Below, piece by piece: positions 60,371-64,000 of a DNA stretch of 64,000 nucleotides. The notes under the pieces are model-generated. The model was not told the origin of the DNA. It saw nothing but the letters and a program-made list of their open reading frames with translations, and searched no databases. Positions within the stretch are counted from its first letter, which is position 1, and every line of letters starts with the position of its first letter. The position numbers were made by a program, and so were the translations under genes. This DNA is from Rubrimonas cliftonensis (lineage in GTDB: Bacteria > Pseudomonadota > Alphaproteobacteria > Rhodobacterales > Rhodobacteraceae). The stretch covers positions 62,001 to 126,000 of the forward strand of contig NZ_FNQM01000007.1 of assembly GCF_900107585.1 (NCBI RefSeq). Reading direction: 5' to 3'.

Positions 60371-61264
60371 TCAGGCCGTCAGCCCCTCCGGGTCGGGCAG
60401 GCCCACGCTGCGATGGGCGGAAGTGAGCGTGTTGGCGAGCAGGCAGGCGATGGTCATCGGCCCGACCCCGCCGGGCACCGGCGTCACCGCGCCCGCGACC
60501 TCCATCGCCTCGGCGAAGTGCACGTCGCCGACGAGGCGCGTCTTGCCCTCGGGCGTCTCGATGCGGTTGATGCCGACGTCGATCACCGTGGCGCCGGGCC
60601 TGATCCAGCTCCCGCGGACCATCTCGGGCCGGCCCACGGCGGCGACGAGGATATCGGCGCCCCGGCACACCGCCTCGATGTCCTTCGTGCGCGAGTGCGC
60701 GATGGTGACGGTGCAGCTGTCCTTGAGCAGAAGCTGCGCCATCGGCTTGCCGACGATGTTGGAGCGGCCCAGCACCACCGCGTTCATCCCGCTGAGCGAG
60801 CCGTGGCGGTCGCGCAGCAGCATCAGCGAGCCCAGCGGCGTGCAGGGGACCATGGCCTTGAGCCCGGCGCCGAGCCGGCCGACATTGGAGATGTGGAAGC
60901 CGTCGACGTCCTTGTCGGCGGAGACCGAGTTGATCACGAGGTCGGCGTCGACATGGTCGGGCAGGGGCAGCTGGACGAGGATGCCGTTCACCGCCGGGTC
61001 GGCGTTCAGCTTCTCCACCAGCGCCAGGATGTCGGCCTGCGGCGTGTCGGCGGGCAGACGGTGCTCGAAGCTCTCCATGCCCGCCTCAAGCGTCTGACGG
61101 TGCTTGTTGCGGACATAGACCTGGCTCGCGGGGTCTTCGCCGACCAGCACCACGGCGAGGCCGGGGGTGAAGCCCTGCGACGCCTTGAACGCCGCCACCC
61201 CTTCGGCGACGCGGGCGCGAATGCCCGCGGCGAAGGCCTTTCCGTCGATCACATCGGCAGTCAT
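60371..61264 (-). CDS. folD: FolD bifunctional methylenetetrahydrofolate dehydrogenase/cyclohydrolase
   Basis: This 297-residue FolD interconverts 5,10-methylene- and 10-formyl-tetrahydrofolate with NADP+. Visible motifs: [12 protein letters not shown] (catalytic Lys in YVRNK), [28 protein letters not shown], and the end motif [26 protein letters not shown] lies before the ATG. It is convergent with ade, only 8 bp between them. Confidence 0.97.
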   Translation of the reverse strand: MTADVIDGKAFAAGIRARVAEGVAAFKASQGFTPGLAVVLVGEDPASQVYVRNKHRQTLEAGMESFEHRLPADTPQADILALVEKLNADPAVNGILVQLPLPDHVDADLVINSVSADKDVDGFHISNVGRLGAGLKAMVPCTPLGSLMLLRDRHGSLSGMNAVVLGRSNIVGKPMAQLLLKDSCTVTIAHSRTKDIEAVCRGADILVAAVGRPEMVRGSWIRPGATVIDVGINRIETPEGKTRLVGDVHFAEAMEVAGAVTPVPGGVGPMTIACLLANTLTSAHRSVGLPDPEGLTA

Positions 61265-61296
61265 TGAGAAGTCCCCTCGGGTGTTGAGAAAGTCGC

Positions 61297-61330
61297 GGGC
61301 CGCGGCGCGCCCCCCGACGCGCCGCGGCCC
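61297..61330 (-). terminator. Terminator after tctCBA
   Basis: A perfect 13-bp stem (61297-61309 with 61318-61330) has an 8-base loop. Read on the minus strand it is followed by GCGACTTTCTC. It lies between the tctA stop and the folD start. Confidence 0.65.
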
Positions 61331-61347
61331 GGATCGCGCACAGGCGT

Positions 61348-62859
61348 CTACTGCGCCGGCTTGAGCGCGCCGGCCGAACGGAGGCGCTTGATGATCGGCA
61401 GGGCGAACAGGATCACCGAGATCGCCATCAGCGTGCCCGAGATGGGGCGGGTGAAGAAGGTGGTCATGTCGCCCTGCGACGAGATCAGCGACTGCCGCAG
61501 AGACTGCTCCATCAGCGGCCCAAGCACCAGCGCGAGCACCAGCGGGGCCATCGGATAGTTGGTCTTGCGCAGCACGAAGGCGCCGAAGCCGAACAGCACG
61601 ATCATCCAGACGTCGTGCATCCGCGCATTAGGGGCGTAGCCGCCGACGACGCAGAGCGTCAGCACCACGGCGGTCAGCACAGGGAACGGCATGCGCAGCG
61701 CCCAGACGAACAGCGGGATCAGCGCGATGTTGACGATCACCGCAAAGACGTTCGCCGTGTAGAGGCTGGAGATCAGCCCCCATACGAAGCCCGGCTGCTC
61801 GATGAAAAGCATCGGGCCGGGCGTAAGTCCCCACATCACCATGCCGCCGAGCAGCAGCGCCGTCGTCGGCGAGCCCGGGATCCCCAGCGTGAGCATCGGC
61901 AGCAGCGAGCCGGTCGACGCCGCGTTGTTGGCCGCCTCCGGCGCGACCACGCCCTCGACCTCGCCCTTGCCGAAATTCTCGGGGTTCTTCGAGCCGGAGC
62001 GGGCGAGGCCGTAGGCCATGAGCGCCGCCGGCGTCGCGCCCGCCGCCGGCAGCACGCCGACGAAGAAGCCCAGCACGGAGCCCATGGTCATCGTCCTGAC
62101 CGTGCGCCCCAGCTTCTTCACGCCGTCCACGAGGTCGCGGAAGCCGATGCGGGCGTTCATCACCTTTGGCGATCCCCGCGTCTCCTCGATCGTCCAGAGC
62201 ACCTCGCCGACGCCGTAGACGCCGATCGCGAGGATCAGGAAGCTGATCCCGCTGTAGAAGCCCGGCAGATCGAAGAAGACCAGCCGCGGGTTGCCCGAGA
62301 TCATGTCCAGCCCGACGGTGCTGAGCGCGAGACCGAACAGGATCATCATCATGGTCTTCACCACGTCGTCGCCGCCGAGGCCGACGAAGGTGGTGAAGGC
62401 CAGCAGCACCAGGGCGAATTCCTCAGGCGGGCCGAAGGCGAGCGCGAACTCGGCCAGCGGCGCGGCCAGGATCGTGAACAGCACCACCGAGATCGTCCCG
62501 CCGACGAAGGAGGCGACGGCGGCGGCGATGAGGGCCAGCCCCGCCTCGCCCTTCTGCGCCATCGGCCGCCCGTCGAACGTCGTGGCGACCGCGGTCGAGG
62601 CGCCGGGGATGCCGAGCAGGATCGAACTGATCGCGCCGCCATACATCGCGCCGTAATAGACCGCCGCGAGGAAGATGATCGCCGACTCCGGCGGCACGAT
62701 GAACGTCATCGGCAGCAGGATCGCGACGCCGTTCACCGAGCCGAGCCCCGGCATGGCGCCGATGAAGAGCCCCGCCGTGACGCCGACCAGAACCACCGCC
62801 AGGTTCAGAGGCGAGAGCGAGACCGCGAATCCGTCGGCCAGGTATGAAAGCATGTCCAT
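61348..62859 (-). CDS. tctA: Tripartite tricarboxylate transporter TctA
   Basis: This 503-residue membrane subunit of a TTT system has about 12 helices. Diagnostic segments: [40 protein letters not shown], and the repeat-like [20 protein letters not shown]. With TctB and the periplasmic TctC it imports carboxylates using an ion gradient. It is the last gene of tctCBA; GAGGGG precedes the ATG. Confidence 0.95.
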   Translation of the reverse strand: MDMLSYLADGFAVSLSPLNLAVVLVGVTAGLFIGAMPGLGSVNGVAILLPMTFIVPPESAIIFLAAVYYGAMYGGAISSILLGIPGASTAVATTFDGRPMAQKGEAGLALIAAAVASFVGGTISVVLFTILAAPLAEFALAFGPPEEFALVLLAFTTFVGLGGDDVVKTMMMILFGLALSTVGLDMISGNPRLVFFDLPGFYSGISFLILAIGVYGVGEVLWTIEETRGSPKVMNARIGFRDLVDGVKKLGRTVRTMTMGSVLGFFVGVLPAAGATPAALMAYGLARSGSKNPENFGKGEVEGVVAPEAANNAASTGSLLPMLTLGIPGSPTTALLLGGMVMWGLTPGPMLFIEQPGFVWGLISSLYTANVFAVIVNIALIPLFVWALRMPFPVLTAVVLTLCVVGGYAPNARMHDVWMIVLFGFGAFVLRKTNYPMAPLVLALVLGPLMEQSLRQSLISSQGDMTTFFTRPISGTLMAISVILFALPIIKRLRSAGALKPAQ

Positions 62860-62872
62860 GGCGGCGCCCCCC

Positions 62873-63367
62873 TCAGAAGAACATTGCGTAGAGCGGGTAG
62901 AACCACGGTTCAGTCCAGCCCTTCGGCAGCAATATCTTCAGCGACACCTCGAAGAAGAAGAACATGAACAGCACGGTCCCCACGGAAAGCAGAATCGGCG
63001 TGACCCATCCCGTCTTTCCGATCACCTTCAGGTAGCCGATCATGAAGGCGGGAATGGCGATGTATGCGCCGACCAACGGCAGCAGCGCCACCATTGCGAC
63101 CAGTCCGCCAGCCGCGACAGCCATCTGACCGCTCGCCGCCGGGTGGATGAAGATCGCCACGCGCTTGAAGCGCGGCGCGACGCGGGTCTCGCGCCACAGG
63201 ATCAGCGCGGCGCAGACGAACATCCCGGCCGAGAGCCAGAACGGGAACGCGCCGCCGCCGGGCCCCGCCTCGGGAACCCATCCGATCGGCAGCGCCGTTG
63301 CGAGGACCATGAACCACACCGACAGGCCCATCAGGACCAGAGCGGTCGCCAGTTCGGCGATACGCAT
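62873..63367 (-). CDS. tctB: Tripartite tricarboxylate transporter TctB
   Basis: This 164-residue small membrane subunit has four helices and the TctB layout: MRIAELATALVLMGLSVWFM, then PEAGPGGGAFPFWLSAGMFV and a C-terminal helix pair ending GWTEPWFYPLYAMFF. GGAGA precedes the ATG. It lies 13 bp before tctA and 79 bp after tctC. Confidence 0.92.
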   Translation of the reverse strand: MRIAELATALVLMGLSVWFMVLATALPIGWVPEAGPGGGAFPFWLSAGMFVCAALILWRETRVAPRFKRVAIFIHPAASGQMAVAAGGLVAMVALLPLVGAYIAIPAFMIGYLKVIGKTGWVTPILLSVGTVLFMFFFFEVSLKILLPKGWTEPWFYPLYAMFF

Positions 63368-63446
63368 CGCACGTCTCCAGACTATGACTCACTGTGGCGC
63401 CGGCGGGGCGGCTGGGCCCACGCCGGCGCAGGGTCGGAGCGGCGGC

Positions 63447-64000
63447 TCAGGCCCCGAGCGACGCCAGCAGCTTGGCGTGCTTTTCGCGCTCTCCGAGGAA
63501 GTACGCCTGAAGCTCCTCGCCCATCAGGAGATCGGTGACGAGGGCGTTCTTCGCGGCGTACTCCTTCCACTCGGGGATCTCGGCGAGCTTGCCCATCATG
63601 GTCTGGTAGAAGGCGGTCTGCTCGGACGAGAGGCCGCCCGGCGCGACGAAGCTGCGCTGCATCTCGTAGGTGAGATCGTGCCCGAGTTCGCGCATGGTCG
63701 GCACGTCCGGCATGGCGGGGATGCGCTCGGCCGTGAAGGCCCCCAGCGGGGTCACGCGGTCGGCCTGCGCGAAGGACAGCGCCTCGGACGGGTTGTTCAC
63801 CGTGCTGTCGATGTGGCCGCCGACGAGCGCCTTGGCGACGTCGCCGCCGCCGTTGAACGGCACATAGACGTATTTCAGGCCGAATTCCTGCTCGAGCATG
63901 GCGGTCAGCAGGCTGTCCTCCTGCCCGGTGCCGGTGCCGCCCATCTTCCAGGAGCCGCCGGCGGCCCTGACCGCCTCGACATACTGCTCCAGCGACGTGA
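63447..64000 (-). CDS. tctC: Tripartite tricarboxylate transporter receptor TctC (5' partial)
   Basis: The C-terminal 183 or so residues of a Bug/TctC periplasmic receptor are visible; the N-terminus and signal peptide lie beyond the right edge. Typical segments: GGTGTGQEDSLLTAML, YVPFNGGGDVAKALVGGHID, and the DVPTMRELG motif of Bug proteins. The frame stays open to the last base. It heads tctCBA. The ligand is an unknown carboxylate. Confidence 0.93.
   Translation of the reverse strand, partial: TSLEQYVEAVRAAGGSWKMGGTGTGQEDSLLTAMLEQEFGLKYVYVPFNGGGDVAKALVGGHIDSTVNNPSEALSFAQADRVTPLGAFTAERIPAMPDVPTMRELGHDLTYEMQRSFVAPGGLSSEQTAFYQTMMGKLAEIPEWKEYAAKNALVTDLLMGEELQAYFLGEREKHAKLLASLGA

Overview
The window is chromosomal DNA of a very GC-rich alphaproteobacterium. 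A PhyR/NepR/EcfG general stress response, a complete Tad pilus locus, TRAP and TTT transporters, a CpaD-like protein and DUF1328/DUF883/PRC-barrel stress proteins all point there. I infer an environmental member of the Rhodobacterales or a close order; the genus cannot be told from the sequence. No prophage, insertion sequence, CRISPR array or rRNA was seen. The only RNA gene is a tRNA-Lys(TTT).

Layout. 1-5.2 kb: a type III-like glutamine synthetase (cut by the window edge), a cytochrome P450, an orphan MoxR ATPase and small unknown proteins. 5.4-15.4 kb: a general stress response island. It holds the regulators phyR (anti-anti-sigma response regulator), nepR (anti-sigma), ecfG (ECF sigma) and a membrane HisKA_2/HWE-type sensor kinase. 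Around them lie probable target genes: an entericidin-like lipoprotein, DUF883, a holin-like membrane protein, dps, two DUF1328 genes, a double PRC-barrel protein, two small unknown proteins, csbD and exoD. I find ten GGAAC-N16/17-CGTT (EcfG-type) promoters here. Five match perfectly apart from spacer choice, a sixth perfect one drives phyR, and four have one mismatch. The phyR and nepR-ecfG promoters interlock on opposite strands within a 32-bp quasi-palindrome.

15.4-30.9 kb: a Crp/Fnr regulator; an orphan membrane HAMP protein with a periplasmic CXXCH haem site; an SbcCD-like (YhaO/YhaN-like) DNA repair pair joined by a 13-codon bridging mini-ORF; an IclR-controlled CoA-transferase/HMG-CoA-lyase-like pair; an ECF sigma/NrsF anti-sigma pair; and a TRAP transporter (dctPQM) overlapping an isocitrate lyase/PEP mutase-family lyase. 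30.9-43.0 kb: a full flp-tad (cpa) type IVc pilus operon on the minus strand with overlapping genes throughout.

43.2-64 kb: tRNA-Lys; a secreted caspase-like protein with a peptidoglycan-binding domain; parC; an AI-2E-family transporter divergent from an SDR/DUF2254 pair across two 21-bp direct repeats; a SulP transporter with a UspA protein; a zinc alcohol dehydrogenase; an SPFH/NfeD pair; a molybdopterin oxidoreductase overlapping adenine deaminase; folD; and a tctCBA tricarboxylate transporter whose tctC is cut by the right edge.

The most coherent system is the stress island: regulators and apparent regulon are packed together and promoter-linked, so one phosphorelay could switch about ten envelope, DNA-protection and small unknown proteins at once.
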